Source: Chlorops oryzae
Lineage: Eukaryota > Arthropoda > Insecta > Diptera > Chloropidae
DNA: 64,000 nucleotides
NCBI GenBank assembly: GCA_020466095.1
Contig: CM035809.1
Coordinates: forward strand, 3,215,309-3,279,308
Direction: 5' to 3'
Shown one piece after another: positions 23,459 through 35,192 of this stretch (positions within the stretch are counted from its first letter, which is position 1; each line of letters begins with the position of its first letter). The translations under genes were made by a program, and so were the position numbers. Under the pieces are notes generated by a model. It searched no databases, had not been told where the DNA came from, and was given only the letters and a program-made list of their open reading frames with translations.

Positions 23459-23743
23459 TTGTTTACGCACTCTTCTATTCCGTTATTCTTCGAATTTGTG
23501 CACAAAGACGCTTTAATTTCGCAGTTGATCGTCGGCACGTGGTAGTTTAATTAGTTGAAAAAGAGTGTTTATTGTGGAATTACACGCAATTTCTTTTGGA
23601 AATCACTTAAAAATGACGAGGTACGTTAATATCTATAAAGAAATTCTAATCAAGTAAAAATAAAGAAAAATGTATAATATATATGCAAAAAACTTAATCT
23701 GGGACATATGTGCCCCAGCAGTAACTGTCAATGGGACACATAA

Positions 23744-24937
23744 GTGTGTCCCAACAGTATCGTATACGAGCACTACGTTATTTATTTGTTTCTCATGTTT
23801 AGCAAAAGTTATCTAAAAAGAAAGCGCCAAAAGATATTTGAAGAGGAAAATATTCGAAGTTTATTGGAAAACAGCGACTCTGAAAGTGACAGTGACTTCG
23901 ATGGTGACAGCATTCTTGATCCAAATTACTCAAACAAATCTGAGAGCTCTTTTCCAGAGGAACAAAATACGCCAAGCAGCAGTCGTGTGACATGGAACAA
24001 CAGCGCTTTTAATTTCTTGCGTCGAAAAATAATTCTGAGTTTTGAACAGCCCGTTATTATTACAAACATTGATAGGCGTTCAAAAGAACTTGAAGTTTTC
24101 TTCAAAGTATTTCCTAGAAGCTTGTTTATAAAAATTGCCGATTGCACAAATAAAAGAATTGAAATATTCAATAAAAATATCGAAAATAAGAACAAAAAAC
24201 TTCTGGGTAAAAAAGAAAAACTCCTAGCACAGGTTACTGATCGATATGAAATGATGATCGTAGTCGGTGTACACATGGTCATGGCCTATAACCATTTACC
24301 AAACATGCCAATGTATTGGTCACAAAACTTTTCTTTGGGTAATACAATAATAAAAAATAGTATAAGCCGAGACCGGTTCCTATTTCTGACATCAAAACTA
24401 TATATTAATGACCTAGAAAAGGCTTCAAAAGCTACAAACTCGTTTTTTATTGATGAAATGCTTTCATGTCTAAAGTACACATTCCAAAATTGCCGGAATG
24501 ACTGCGTTTTCCAGTCAATTGATGAAGCTACGGCAAAGTTCAAAGGCAGATCGTCCTTGAAGCAATATAACCCGATGAAACCTTTAAAACGAGGAATTTA
24601 GATTTGGGCACGATGTGATTCTACAACGGGATACACCTATGATTTAGATATATACTGTGGATAAGAAACAGTTCCGTGTGATGGTGCTCTTGGAGAACGA
24701 GTTATAACAAAACTGTGTTCTAAGATCTCAAATCCTTCAGCCGTTATATGTTGTGAACGGGTTTTTACTACCGTTAACTTAACGCAGACTTTGGATTTCA
24801 GTTTAGTTGGGACAATTATGAGAAATAAGAAATTCTTACCAAATATTGCTGGTCCGAAATTACAAAGGGGTGACTACGTTTTTAAATTTAACAACAATGG
24901 TACTATGGTTTGTAAATTGCAGGATACAAATATATAA
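23744..24937 (+). pseudogene. piggyBac-like transposase, two nonsense codons and truncated
   Basis: Related to DDE_Tnp_1_7 (piggyBac) transposases, which cut and paste at TTAA. The likely start is the Met at 23795, followed by a basic then acidic tract (LENSDSESDSDFDGD). The core shows the first catalytic block SIDEATAKFKGRSSLKQY, with Asp in the expected place, then PMKPLKRGI. A TAG at 24599-24601 and a TAA at about 24662 interrupt the frame, which otherwise continues: RCDSTTGYTYDLDIYCG, then TVNLTQTLDFSLVGT, then GDYVFKFNNNGTMVCKLQDT. The frame ends at 24937, far short of the family's usual C-terminal cysteine-rich region. In the second catalytic block the expected Asp before the FFT motif reads as Glu (CCERVFTT). 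Non-functional. Confidence 0.8.
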
Positions 24938-25195
24938 ATCACTATTTAAATAAGTACCCGTTTATGCGAAATGTATTATGTCACGATTTAAGACGTACGT
25001 AGTTGCCATACAAAAAAAAATGTGTATATGCATGGCAGCTTTAATATTCCATACCGTTTCTTTTTTCCGTTCTTTTTTTATTGTAACCCTTCAGTTTCTT
25101 CTAATAAAATACGTACGTCAATTTGATTTCAGCGAACGAAAGAACTAAACACTACCACACTCTTAAATCTGCGAAATTTTTTAATTTAGGTGGCA

Positions 25196-25340
25196 GCATC
25201 CCAAAATTAACTCGCGAGCTAGCCAATAAATCGTGTATTGATATCATGATTTAGCTTAGACACAAATCGCGAGTTAATTGCCGCATAAACGATGGGTTAG
25301 CTAACTCGCGATCAGTAAGTCGCGATTTAGAGGAACACAT
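25196..25340. repeat. Array of AACTCGCGA words
   Basis: Within 145 bp the word TTAACTCGCGA or its complement occurs at about 25209, 25267 and 25300, with a shorter TCGCGATT at 25320. TATCATGAT and related short palindromes lie between. Function unknown. Confidence 0.5.
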
Positions 25341-25503
25341 AAACGTAGTATATGTTAAACCGATGCACAGTTGATTTTTAAGTAAAATGGTTGCCAAAAA
25401 AGTGCAAATTTAACTGTAATCTTTATGAAATAGCTTTATATATAGAGTAGGGTTTGTACAAATACCAATTTTGCTTATCGAAAATACTTTTTCTTTTGAT
25501 TTT

Positions 25504-25801
25504 GTTTTTATACCCAGCGTAAGCGCGGTATATTAGTTTTGTGCGAATCTTGTAACAGGGAGAATTAAGCTCCGGAGATATAGACAAATATATATAGAAA
25601 TGATCAAGATCAAAAACTGAATCGATTTAGACATGTCCCTCTGTCCGTCCGTCCGTCTGTCCGTCCGTTCCGTCGTGTCGGATCTCCTCCGAAACGGCTG
25701 ACCAATCAAGTCGAAATTTGGCACACATGTATATCGGGGTCTGAGTATGATCCTAAAGTTAAAAAATGGAGACATCCGCCCTACTGCCACGCGCAAAAAT
25801 T
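25504..25801 (+). mobile_element. DINE-1-like Helitron, 5' fragment
   Basis: Matches the first ~300 bp of the element at 11624 from TTATACCCAGCGTAAGC through the GTCC microsatellite to ATCCGCC.CTGCCACGC, then stops before the tandem repeats. A truncated copy. Confidence 0.8.
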
Positions 25802-26438
25802 AAAATCTAAATTCACATATGCCAACATTAAGCGTCTTGAAGTTTCAAACGATCACGCAAAACCAATATACCAATCGCTTAAGGTTTTCGCTCACTAAAT
25901 GCTTAGAGCATATTTATAGCTAGAATAAATCCGGTACACACCACCGTTTCTGTGATTTTCCTGTAATATTATTCTTAACTGATAAGGCGAGAATAGATTA
26001 TTTTCACCTTTATAGAATCATCTCCAGCATTCGTAGATCACATCGCGTTTGTCGTGCAATGACAAAAGGTGACCGTACGCGACTGAAGGGCTCGTTCACG
26101 GGAGATCTTAGTGAAAGTTTTCATTTACAGCTTCACGAAATTTTGAGCAATTCAACCACAAAAAAAAAAAGTGGAAGTGGTTCTTAATTGGAAAAAAATT
26201 ATAAAATAAGAATTATCGGATTAAAAAATGGAAGTCACAAAATCAAGTGAAGAGAAAAAAGAAGAAGGTACGCAACTATAGAAAAAAATGCAAATAAAAT
26301 TGATAAGTAAGAAAATGTGCAACACCCTTGAGAACATTATAACAAAAGGTATAAATAAATAAAATAAAGTGGCAATACGGAAAAAAAATAAAATATAATA
26401 ATCCTTGGAACTCTGTCTTCAGTCAAACGGATAGTAAA
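25802..26438. other. Unique sequence inside the inverted duplication
   Basis: No gene assigned. It lies just upstream of the right arm, so it may hold copy-specific promoter sequence for the right transporter gene. Confidence 0.4.
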
Positions 26439-27151
26439 ACGTATGATCAGAAATGATCAGTGACACCTAGAGTTGGACATTTAAGGTTTTCTGACCATAC
26501 GTCCATGTGAAGTTCGGATTTAGAAAACATCAACGAGCCCAATTGAGATTCTTTGATCGGGTTTTGTTTTTTTACTACCTTTGCGTGTGCGTTTAAGATT
26601 ACCTACTGGATTAATCTATTTGATTATTTCTCCACTTGTCCTACAAAAGCTAAATGTGAAAACAACGTTGTTAAAGGCAAAATGAATTCCTTATCACTTT
26701 TCGATAAACATAAAAATGAACATCAATTTCTCCAAATGAGAAAGTGAATTTCGCTCAAGACCTTGCTGAAGCTTGGTTTAAAAAGAAACACCATAAAAAA
26801 TAAGGTTCACGATAGAACAAAAATTGCTCCAGGAGCTCGCTTTCTGTCATGAGTGAAATTATCCATACTCTGCTTTATATAATTTATCAAAATTTTGAAT
26901 TTGCCTACAGACAGCTGTTTAACACAATCACCTTTCATAAAATAGCGTCAGTAGGCAGGGCAGATGATGAGAATGTTAGAGATAATAAAGAAGATACGAA
27001 GAATTATAGTCGAGACCTCAAAAAGGCCCTGCCTCTGTAATGTATCTTGAAAGAACTTATCTTTTCCACTTGAATTTCGCACATTAATCCTATCATAAGT
27101 CTAAATGGAAACCAAGAACACCCCTCATTTTATTATTTTTCAAAATCAGCT
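26439..27151 (+). promoter_or_regulatory. Shared upstream flank of the right SV2-like gene
   Basis: Counterpart of 8246-8960. The ATG at 27152 is preceded by CAAAATCAG-CT, a possible 3' splice site, implying an upstream non-coding exon. Two small conserved ORFs (26553-26747 and 26849-27040) differ from the left copies at three and four residues respectively; no domain is recognised. Confidence 0.4.
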
Positions 27152-30100
27152 ATGGAAGAGCCTGCGAACTTTGACAAAGCAATGGACGCAACCGGATTTG
27201 GGGCGTTCAATTATTATGTGCTTGCCGTCGCGATGCTCGCATCTTTTGCCAATGGCTTTGAAACAACCACAATGTCCTACATTCTTCCCATCGCGGAGTG
27301 CGATCTCAAACTGAGTCTTCAAGACAAGGGTGTTCTGAATGCAGCAGTCTATGGGGGTATGATTATTTCAGCAGTTTTTTGGGGCTATCTCTCGGATACT
27401 CAAGGACGTAGAAGAATTTTAATCTATTGCTATTTTCTGGATTCCATATGCGTTTTTGGGAGTTTGTTGAGTCAGAATGTTGAGACATTGATAGCATTCA
27501 AGTTCTTTGGTGGCATAATGTAAGCCTGGTTTTTCTTCTTCTTCATTTTCTTAATAATAATCTACTTAAACATATATTTTGACAGGATCAATGGACCAAG
27601 TGCAATTCTGTATACGTATTTCACAGAAATGCATAGTTCAAGAGCTCGTTCGAAAATTATTATGTTCCTTGGTATGTCGATGTCTTTCTCCTCAATCGCC
27701 CTGCCGCTGTTAGCATGGGCAATATTTCCGAGAGATTGGGATTTCGTTTTATTTGATAAATTGAATGGTAAGCCATAAGTTCTTTACATAGATTTCCAGA
27801 GAATTTAAACGTCCATTTTTATCAGTACATTCATGGCAAATATTTTTAATGGCGTGCTGCCTACCAAGCTTCGTTAGTGGAATTCTTATAATATTTTTGC
27901 CTGAAAGTCCGATATTTTTAATGTCACAAGGTCGGTATAAAGAAGCCCTGGCCGCTTTTCAAAAAATATATTCCTGGAATAAACGTCTACCAAGCGATAC
28001 TTATCCGGTAAGAAAGAAGTTTCTTTGATACATAATCACATTTCAAGTCTCATGTGTTCCATTTCAAGATCAAAGTTCTTATCAAAGACACTCCAAGCCG
28101 TGATAGTATAGCAAGTGGATTAATTTATACTGTTGAGGAAAATAAAGTTGCGGACAAAAGCCTGGAACTTGGAAAAGAAACTAAAGGTCACAGAAGTTTA
28201 TCTGAAGCTTTCAGTGATGGCATGCAACAAATGAAGCCCCTCTTTCGGAAACCACTGCTGGGAAATGCATTATTTTCATTCGTTATGCACTACACCATTT
28301 TTTATGCGTAAGTTCATCCAAAAACATAAAAATGTATCTTGGCGTATGTCATCCAACTTGTTCGATATGGTTTGACTTGACATGATTTTTGTTAAATCTT
28401 TCAAGGTATATTTGGTAGGTCAAAAAAGCTATTTGGCTGGCCTATAGAAAATACAAATTATTCGTAGGGACCGATTAACAGTATAGCGTATAAGCAACGT
28501 AATATCCATAGATTTAAATGGAAAGTAATATAACGTATTTGTTTTAAGTATCTACATAAAAATACACGACATATAGTCTATGTATGTATATACATAAAAC
28601 TAGAGGAAGACAGCACGAGAGTTACTGAGAGAGTTGATGAGAAAGGAAGCGAAAAGAAGCTAAAGGTAGAAAGGGTGAGTGGGAGAAGAAGGTGGAGAGG
28701 GAGATAATTCGAAAGAGAGGGAGAGGATTGGAAAGAGAGCGAGAACGAGGTTGAGAAAGATAGAGAGAATGAGGCTGATGGTGAGGGAGATAGAGAGAAC
28801 GAGGGTGCGCTTGAGTGAGCATTATCGATCGATCGATCGATCGATCGAGAGAGAGAGAGAGAGCAAGAGAGAGAGAAAGGGAGAGCGAGAGAGAATGAGA
28901 GAGAGAGGAAAAGGTTTACCACCCGGAAAAAGAGGAACAGACCCATTGGCCAAAATGCTAGAACTGTAAAAATTCTAAAATTTACACCTCTTGAGTGTAT
29001 TCGTTATTTTTCTTCAAGTAATCGTTACGGAGTACTCGTTACTAGCTACTCGTTATATTTTTTGGAAATATTTTTCATTTATTAATTGAATAACTCAATG
29101 TTGATAAAGTAATCAAAACTCCCGCATGAATCTTCACCCAGTATAAAGTAATCCAATATCAATTGATCTCAGTCTACCACCAAACTGTTTTCCGGACCCA
29201 TTTTTTAAGTACTTAACTACTCCGGCAACCATCAACTGCCATGTGTGCAAAAAGAGTAGCAGTAACGAGATACTTCCATCAGCAACGAGACGGTCTTGAT
29301 TACTAACTACAGTAATAGTTACTTTTTACCGATAAGTTACGATACTTTACAGCTCTACAAAATGTTGCTTACAGATACAGTGATAAACGGCAACACACTC
29401 CGTAGGCGTTAATGCACACGACCTCATTAATAGCCTTGCTATACTTTTGTTCGAGCGTGGCCGTTTTGTAAAGTTAACGGCTACCACCACAGCACAAAGT
29501 ACTCCGGGTTGTGTGGTGTTCATCCGGTACGGTATTAACAGGCAGGTCGCTTACAATCCCATAGACTTTGGTGGCGCTGGCACTGTTGGCCGGTTGGCCG
29601 GAAAGGAGATTGGGTCAGATGGAGAAAGGCACTGAAGCAGTGAGGAAGTGAGGAAAAGGAGGAGAGAGAGGGTGAGATGTAGAAAGGGAGACAAGGAGAC
29701 TATGAGGAAGAGATAGATGGAGAAAGAGGAAGTGGCAAGGGGTGCGTGGAAGAGGATGTAAGAAGTTATGGTGAGGGTGGAAGCGAATGATTGAGCAAGT
29801 GATAAAACATTGTTTATTGGTAAGCTTTAACGAATTAAAGGAAGCTTTCAGAGATTTTTAAGATTTTTTAAGATCTTTGGAACATGGTTTACTTTTGAAG
29901 CGGAACGAAATTCGATGCGCCAGCCTTCGTTTTTATATTGTTTTTTTATAAATACGATTTAATTTTTTCAGTTTCAACACAGTTCGGCTCTGGTTGCCAC
30001 AGCTCTTTGCTTCGTTCGGTGAATATGAATCCTTGCACTCATCGTCTCTCGGAACTGCCAATCTCTGCAATGTGCTGGAGTACACGGTTAATAAAACCGC

Positions 30101-33100
30101 CAATATGGTCTCAAACTTCGAGGAAAGGTGCTCAAGCGTAAGTATATTATATTAGGTTTAGTAAAAAGAAATCCATTATTTTTGCATTAAATTGAGGGCT
30201 TTATTTAAGATAGTTAGAATGACCCGATTTAGGTCAAATATGCGCCGTTTTGTTCGATAACTTGTTGCTATTTTAAAGGTAATTTCATTATGCCTCTCTC
30301 ATAGAAGCCCTCGTTCCTATTAGCAAAAAATTGAGACAGTCGAATTTCAGAAGCCTCTCTTGAAGCGAATGTTTCACAGCAAAATTGTTCGCCATGGACA
30401 GGAAACAGATGGTAATCACTTGGTGCCAGGTCCGGACTATAAGGTGGATGCAGAAGAACCTCCCAACCAAACTCCCGGAGCTTCTGGCGAGTCACTATCG
30501 ACCGTGTGTGGCCTGGCGTTGTCCTGATGGAACACAATTCCTCTCCTATTGGCCAAAGCTGGCCGCTTATGGGCGATTGCTTCCTTCAGACGGTCCATTG
30601 TTGACAGTAGAGTTCCGAGTTAAGAGTTTTGCCGTATGGGAGCAGTCATAGTAGATAATTACCTGCCAATCCCACCAAACACACAGCAAAACCTTCCTGT
30701 CCGTGCTCTGGCTTGGCCACCGTTTCCGCCGGTTCACCGTGTTTCGACCACGACCGTTTTCGCTTGACGTTGTCGTAAGTGACCCACTTTTCATCACCAG
30801 TCACAACCGCTTCAGAAGATGAGGGTGAGATTTTGAAAGCGGTTCAGACAAGGAGACTATCGCAGGAATGAGATAGATTCGGAGATAAGAGGAAGGTGTT
30901 TTTTGCGTTAAGGGGTGCGTGGAAGCAGGATGTACATCGAGCTTCTTTGTGTAGTCCGAAGCGAATGATTGAGAATGTGTTACAAACGTTGTTTATTGTG
31001 TAATCTTTAGCTCTTTTGCAATCGAACAGTGCTAACATGAGCTTTCAGACTCGATAATTTCCATGATTTTATCGAGATCTTTGGAACAATTGGCCTTCCA
31101 GTGCGTGGTGCATCCTTGACATCGGAGTTACGAAATTCGAATCGACGAAACCAACATTGCGCTTTTTATGATTGGCTGTTACAGTATCAGGTCCATAATA
31201 CGCTATTCACAATTTCAGCCGCCTGGCTTGCAGTTTTCAACACAGTATCGAAGATAAAACTGGTAAATGTAGCCGACATTTTCTCTTTGCTGATCGTCAT
31301 CTTTGACAAGCTCTGAATCAAAACTTGCATCAATCAATCAAAAAAGTGTCAAAAAAGCTTTTTAGTAGAACTGTCAATCTCTGCTAATGCCCCTAGCTGG
31401 AACACGATCGGACTTAATAACAACCGCCAAGTATGCAGATAAATCAACGCCATCTATGGAGAAAAGGTGCTCAAGCGTACACTATATATTTACTACATAT
31501 AATTGCCAAATTTGACTTTAGGGGAATTTAAGGGGATTGTGTCTAAAACTATGGAACTAACACCACGTAGACAAAACTACTGAGTTATAAGAAACAGCAA
31601 CAGCTTTTTAAATATTTTCAATTATCTTCCAAAGACATTAGTTTGCTGATTTTCACTTTCTCATGCTCCGAGTTGATAGCAATTTAATTCTATTTTCATT
31701 TGACAATCTTCCAACGTTCTTCCATGTTCTTTCCTTATGAATTAAGGACTTTCGCAGATAAGCTTCTTTGTTTAGCTTAACCTCCTTTCTTAAGCGAAAT
31801 AAAATTCTGATTTTTTCTTAATTTCTTTTATCTTAAATCAATTTATATGGTTTTTGCCTTGTTGTCGCACTAGTTTTCAATAAATGTTTTTAATTTTTTT
31901 ATTTTAGCGTCCGGAAATTTCGATGGATTTCTACGTTAACAATATTATAGTCGATACAGTTGCGGTATGTTTTTATGGAGTTGGTGGACCAATTACTCGA
32001 GCAATAGGCGAGAAGCGTTTAATGAGTGAGTATAAATTTCAGTTACATTCTATAGCATACTTGAAGGTCGAATTTTATTTTTGTAGTTGGTGGCCTATTC
32101 ATATGTGCTTGCTTGATTACCAGCCTCTATTGGTCAATTAATGGCACGACCACTTTGATCATTTCTTCATTGTATATATCAATCATGAGTGTGTCAACAC
32201 TTTCACTTATGAGCACCATTGTAGCCATTTTCCCAACTTCGTTGAGGTAAGCTTAAACAAGTTAGGCTATGAATAATAAGATTAATAAAGGGTTTTCTTA
32301 GAACAATTGTCGTTGCGAGCTGCCTAATGTTCGGGCGTCTTGGAGCCATAACGGGCAATATGATTTTTCCGTTGGTTATCAAAATTGGCTGCATACCTCC
32401 GTTTGCAATGATGGGAGTTATTGTTTTTTGTAAGTAAATATAAATATATTAAACTTGGAACAGTTTCTGTTTGTAGCCTTGAAATTCGAGTTCCAGTTTG
32501 GTCGTTATAACCCAGCAAAAACTAGGATTACTCAAAGATTAATCTTGGATTACTTCTTTTAATGAAATGGATTACTCCTCAAATTTCCGAGCCTCATGTA
32601 TTTTGTACTCCTTTTTAGCATTGCATGTCCTCAAGGGCGAGCAATCTTTTTGAGCTCCCAATGGAGATCAAAAACACTACTCTTTTTGACCTCCGAACGG
32701 AGGATAAGGAGAGTAATCGCAAATAGCGAGTAATCCTTTAAATCTCCTGAATGAGCTAAAATGGATTAATATTTTTTAGCTCCTGAAGGAGCACAAATGG
32801 AGTAATAGTTTTGAATCAAAAAAATTAGTTTTTCGGGTTTTGAGTATTTTTTATAATATTAACTAAATTATACCTATTTCTTTAAATGTTTATTTCCGCT
32901 TTTAATTCTCCACTGTTGTGGGGTTTGATTTTGTAATCATGCTGGTTTTATTACCTTTAAAATGGTGTATAAAGATTTATGGGCCGACAAGGATTTATAG
33001 AGAAAACTTAAAAAATGCCTCACGTTTTTCATATGAAAAAATCAACGCTCTGTTTTTGGTATGCCTGACGTATGCCTAACGTATGCCATACGAAAACAAA

Positions 33101-33475
33101 GCGTTGATTTTCGGAGACCTCAAAAAAGAAGTTGTCGTTTTCACATGGAATGCCCCATGTGGGGTATTCTACCATAATGCTGCTTTGGAAAGAAATACTT
33201 GCGAGTTCTTAGGGAAAATTTTGAGATCAGTCCAGAACACGAGCTATCAACTCATTCATACATAAATAATACAGTTTGATTCCCCGTGGCCAAAATAGGG
33301 GAAAATCGTTAAGTTCAGCTCCGAATAAAATTCATTTTAACTAGCACATCGTAATTAATAGATATAAAAGAACACGAGATCTGAATATATAATAATATTT
33401 GATCTTTTTCATTCAACAGGTGCATGTGCCATGACTCTACTTTTACCCACAGCAAAAAAACGCACGGCTACCTAA
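27152..33475 (+). CDS. SV2-like MFS transporter, right copy (nine coding exons)
   Basis: Paralogue of the minus-strand gene at 3182-8245. Exons: 27152-27519, 27586-27767, 27826-28007, 28069-28307, 29972-30137, 31908-32025, 32087-32246, 32302-32429, 33420-33475. Exon lengths and phases are identical to the left copy, all introns are GT-AG, and the total is 532 codons plus TAA. The MFS loop signature at residues 78-87 (G-Y-L-S-D..GRR) and PESP at 209-212 are kept. Intron 5 contains a mariner inserted 14 bp after the donor, plus a scrambled segment repeating part of exon 5. Whether splicing tolerates this is open. Predicted integral membrane transporter of unknown substrate. Residue changes are scattered, about five in the first 122 and five in the 80 of exon 4. 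Confidence 0.85.
28620..28915 (+). repeat. (GA)n and (GATC)n microsatellite in intron 4
   Basis: Complement of the tract at about 6517-6795. Here the GATC run is longer (about seven units near 28825-28850) while the pure GA run is shorter than in the left copy. Confidence 0.8.
30152..31466 (-). mobile_element. mariner-like transposon in intron 5 of the right copy, transposase broken
   Basis: Starts TTAGGTTTAGTAAAAAG next to a TA. The minus strand encodes pieces of a mariner (DD34D) transposase in shifting frames: WVTYDNVKRKRSWSK region (about 30790-30740), LLCVWWDWQ, then TRSIVTRQKLREFGWEVL, HPPYSPDLAPSDYHLF (near 30440-30395) holding the third catalytic Asp, and a C-terminus ending EGFYERGIMKLP. 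The block before TRSIVTRQKL lacks the usual HDNARPH form. N-terminal coding (30840-31320) is interleaved with target sequence, so the true state of this copy cannot be read from the assembly. The opposite TIR is not recognisable for the same reason. Confidence 0.8.
30840..31480. other. Interleaved mosaic of mariner and empty-site sequence
   Basis: Short blocks of intron 4/exon 5 sequence (29690-30145) reappear in order inside the mariner: AGACAAGGAGACTAT, GAGATAGAT, AAGGGGTGCGTGGAAG, CGAAGCGAATGATTGAG, TTGTTTATTG, GAGCTTTCAGA, AAGATCTTTGGAACA, ACGAAATTCGA, TTTTCAACACAGT and finally GGTGCTCAAGCGTA, each separated by mariner-type sequence. Such column-like mixing is not expected of recombination. 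It fits a consensus built from reads with and without the insertion. Confidence 0.8.
32510..32843. mobile_element. Small palindrome-rich insertion in intron 8 of the right copy
   Basis: Absent from the left arm. Ends AACCCAGCAAAAACTA (left) and, inward from the right, AACCCGAAAAACTA. The interior repeats GGATTACTC/GAGTAATC and three mini-palindromes CTCC-4 nt-GGAG (near 32668, 32691, 32783). No coding. Target duplication is not evident. Confidence 0.5.
33039..33114. repeat. Hairpin with GTATGCC repeats
   Basis: AAAATCAACGCTCTGTTTTT pairs with the inverted AAAACAAAGCGTTGATTTT; the loop carries three GTATGCC copies at ~11-bp spacing. It lies in intron 8 of the right gene copy. Confidence 0.6.
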
Positions 33476-33492
33476 ATGGACGGACAGTTCCG

Positions 33493-34578
33493 GAGTAACA
33501 AAAATTGTCGCCTAAATGCCGCCTAAATGAATTGTGTCAATGCCGCCATATAATCATTGCCTCGTTTCTCGTTTACCGTCGGCTGATGTGAACGCTGCCA
33601 TACACTCAGAGAATTATTACAATCTAACTTTAAGAATAAAAATCTAAAATTTAGTTTGCAACATTCTTGCATATTCATCTTGAAATATTGTCAATAAGAT
33701 TTAAAATCTCAATTTCAAGCATGTTTTCTTAATTTTTAGTTTGATAATTTTAAAACGGAGATCTTAATCTTGAATTTTAGAACGAAGTCTTCAATTTTAA
33801 GAACACGTTCTTGGAAATTCGCAGACATCCCGTCATTTTTGCATGTATCATTCATCGAAGCAGACGTGATTAAGTAGAAAAAGTTTTTTTAAAAGCTAAA
33901 AGTGAAGTTTTAAAAAGTTTAAAGTGAAGGAAAAGCTTTTTTAAAAGCTATGGACGATTTAAATGATTGTATTATTTATTCTGTGCCGATGAGGGACGAC
34001 TTATTGCCGTTTCCTGACGAATCGCTCTTAAAATAAGATTTCATTCTTTGTTACCACGAATTCATTCTCAGTCGAAGATTTTTAATAAGAATTCAATCTT
34101 AAAAATCGCTCATAAAATAAGCTTTATGCCAAGATTATGATCTCAGGTCCGATCTTAAAAAATTAAGATTTTCTTCTTGGAATTAGATTTTTCGCATTTA
34201 ACAGACTATTAAGTTCGAAATGATTTGTTTTTGGTCATTTATTCTTATATTTAGCACGTTTTTTTCTATGAGTGTAGCCTTACTAGCATTTATCGCTTAT
34301 TCTTAATCGTTGTATATCGAACTTTGTTCATCTGTTAGCTAATTGGACATCATTTGCCGGTATATAAGGAGAAGTCACGCGTTTATTCGGAGTAGGCAAA
34401 AAAACCGCATATTTAGTTCTTGTCCCGTTCGATACTTAGTGTAATTTATTCATTGTCATCGTTTAAATATAAGTATACTATACAATCGAACAATCGGGTT
34501 GGTTTTAAATTTTCTCGTTTTTTTCGGACGGCAAGTATTCGAAGCGCGCCTATAATCAGATTAAAGGACAAAAATGGT
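33493..34578. mobile_element. 1.1-kb insertion in the right arm, just downstream of the gene, with a nested element
   Basis: The left arm reads straight from ACAGTTC to TTATTTATAG, so this segment is inserted. Its ends are weakly inverted (GGAGTAACAAAAATTGTC versus GAATAACCATTTTTGTCC). Inside, 33604-34275 is a second element: TA-CACTCAGAGAA on the left and TTCTATGAGTG-TA on the right, with an interior full of AAGATT/AATCTT words and a 28-codon ORF starting MDDLNDCIIY that I do not recognise. Confidence 0.55.
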
Positions 34579-35003
34579 TATTCTTCTTATTTATAGATAA
34601 AATAGAATAGAATTATTTTCACTCCCCGGATCGGTGCTTAAAATGTTTAGCTTAACTTTGAGGCTGTAGGTACACATAATTTAAAATTTGAACTTTTTTG
34701 AAATCGTATTTTTGTGTGTATTAAAATTAGGTTTTAAGCTAAGAAAATTGATTTAAATGGAAATCAAAAACCTGCTAATATTAAGATTTCAATCCGCTGG
34801 GTCTATATTTGACTTCTTTTCACGTGATAGTGGATTCAAGAGCACTGCAACTGGAAATAAAAATGAAAATCCTTTTGAAAATAAAAGACCTTTAAGCGAA
34901 CAAAAAATTTATTTCAATGTTTGAATCAACGGCTGCATTCATCGAACGGTCAGAAAAATATAGAAAATATTCAAGTATATAGTTCAGATATTTTGCTACG
35001 CCA

Positions 35004-35192
35004 TTGTATCTCGCACTTTACTCAAGCATAATCCAAACAAAACAAAACTTTCATAGCGTTCACCAGAGGCTTTTATGCACTGATAGTGTTAAAACGGAAG
35101 TTGTCCATGTCGTCCTGAAGCGAAATATCGAAATTTTCCCCAATGTGTCGTTTGGTTTTGCTCTCAAACATTTTGTTGCAATCTCAATTTAA
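35004..35192 (+). CDS. Unrecognised 62-codon ORF, partner of 2552-2740
   Basis: Right-arm counterpart of the minus-strand ORF at 2552-2740, with one visible residue change. No domain recognised; conservation is explained by the duplication alone. Confidence 0.15.
   Translation: MYLALYSSIIQTKQNFHSVHQRLLCTDSVKTEVVHVVLKRNIEIFPNVSFGFALKHFVAISI

Noticed and set aside
30385..30651. Plus-strand ORF of 88 codons
   Set aside because: It is antisense to the recognisable mariner transposase C-terminal region on the minus strand.
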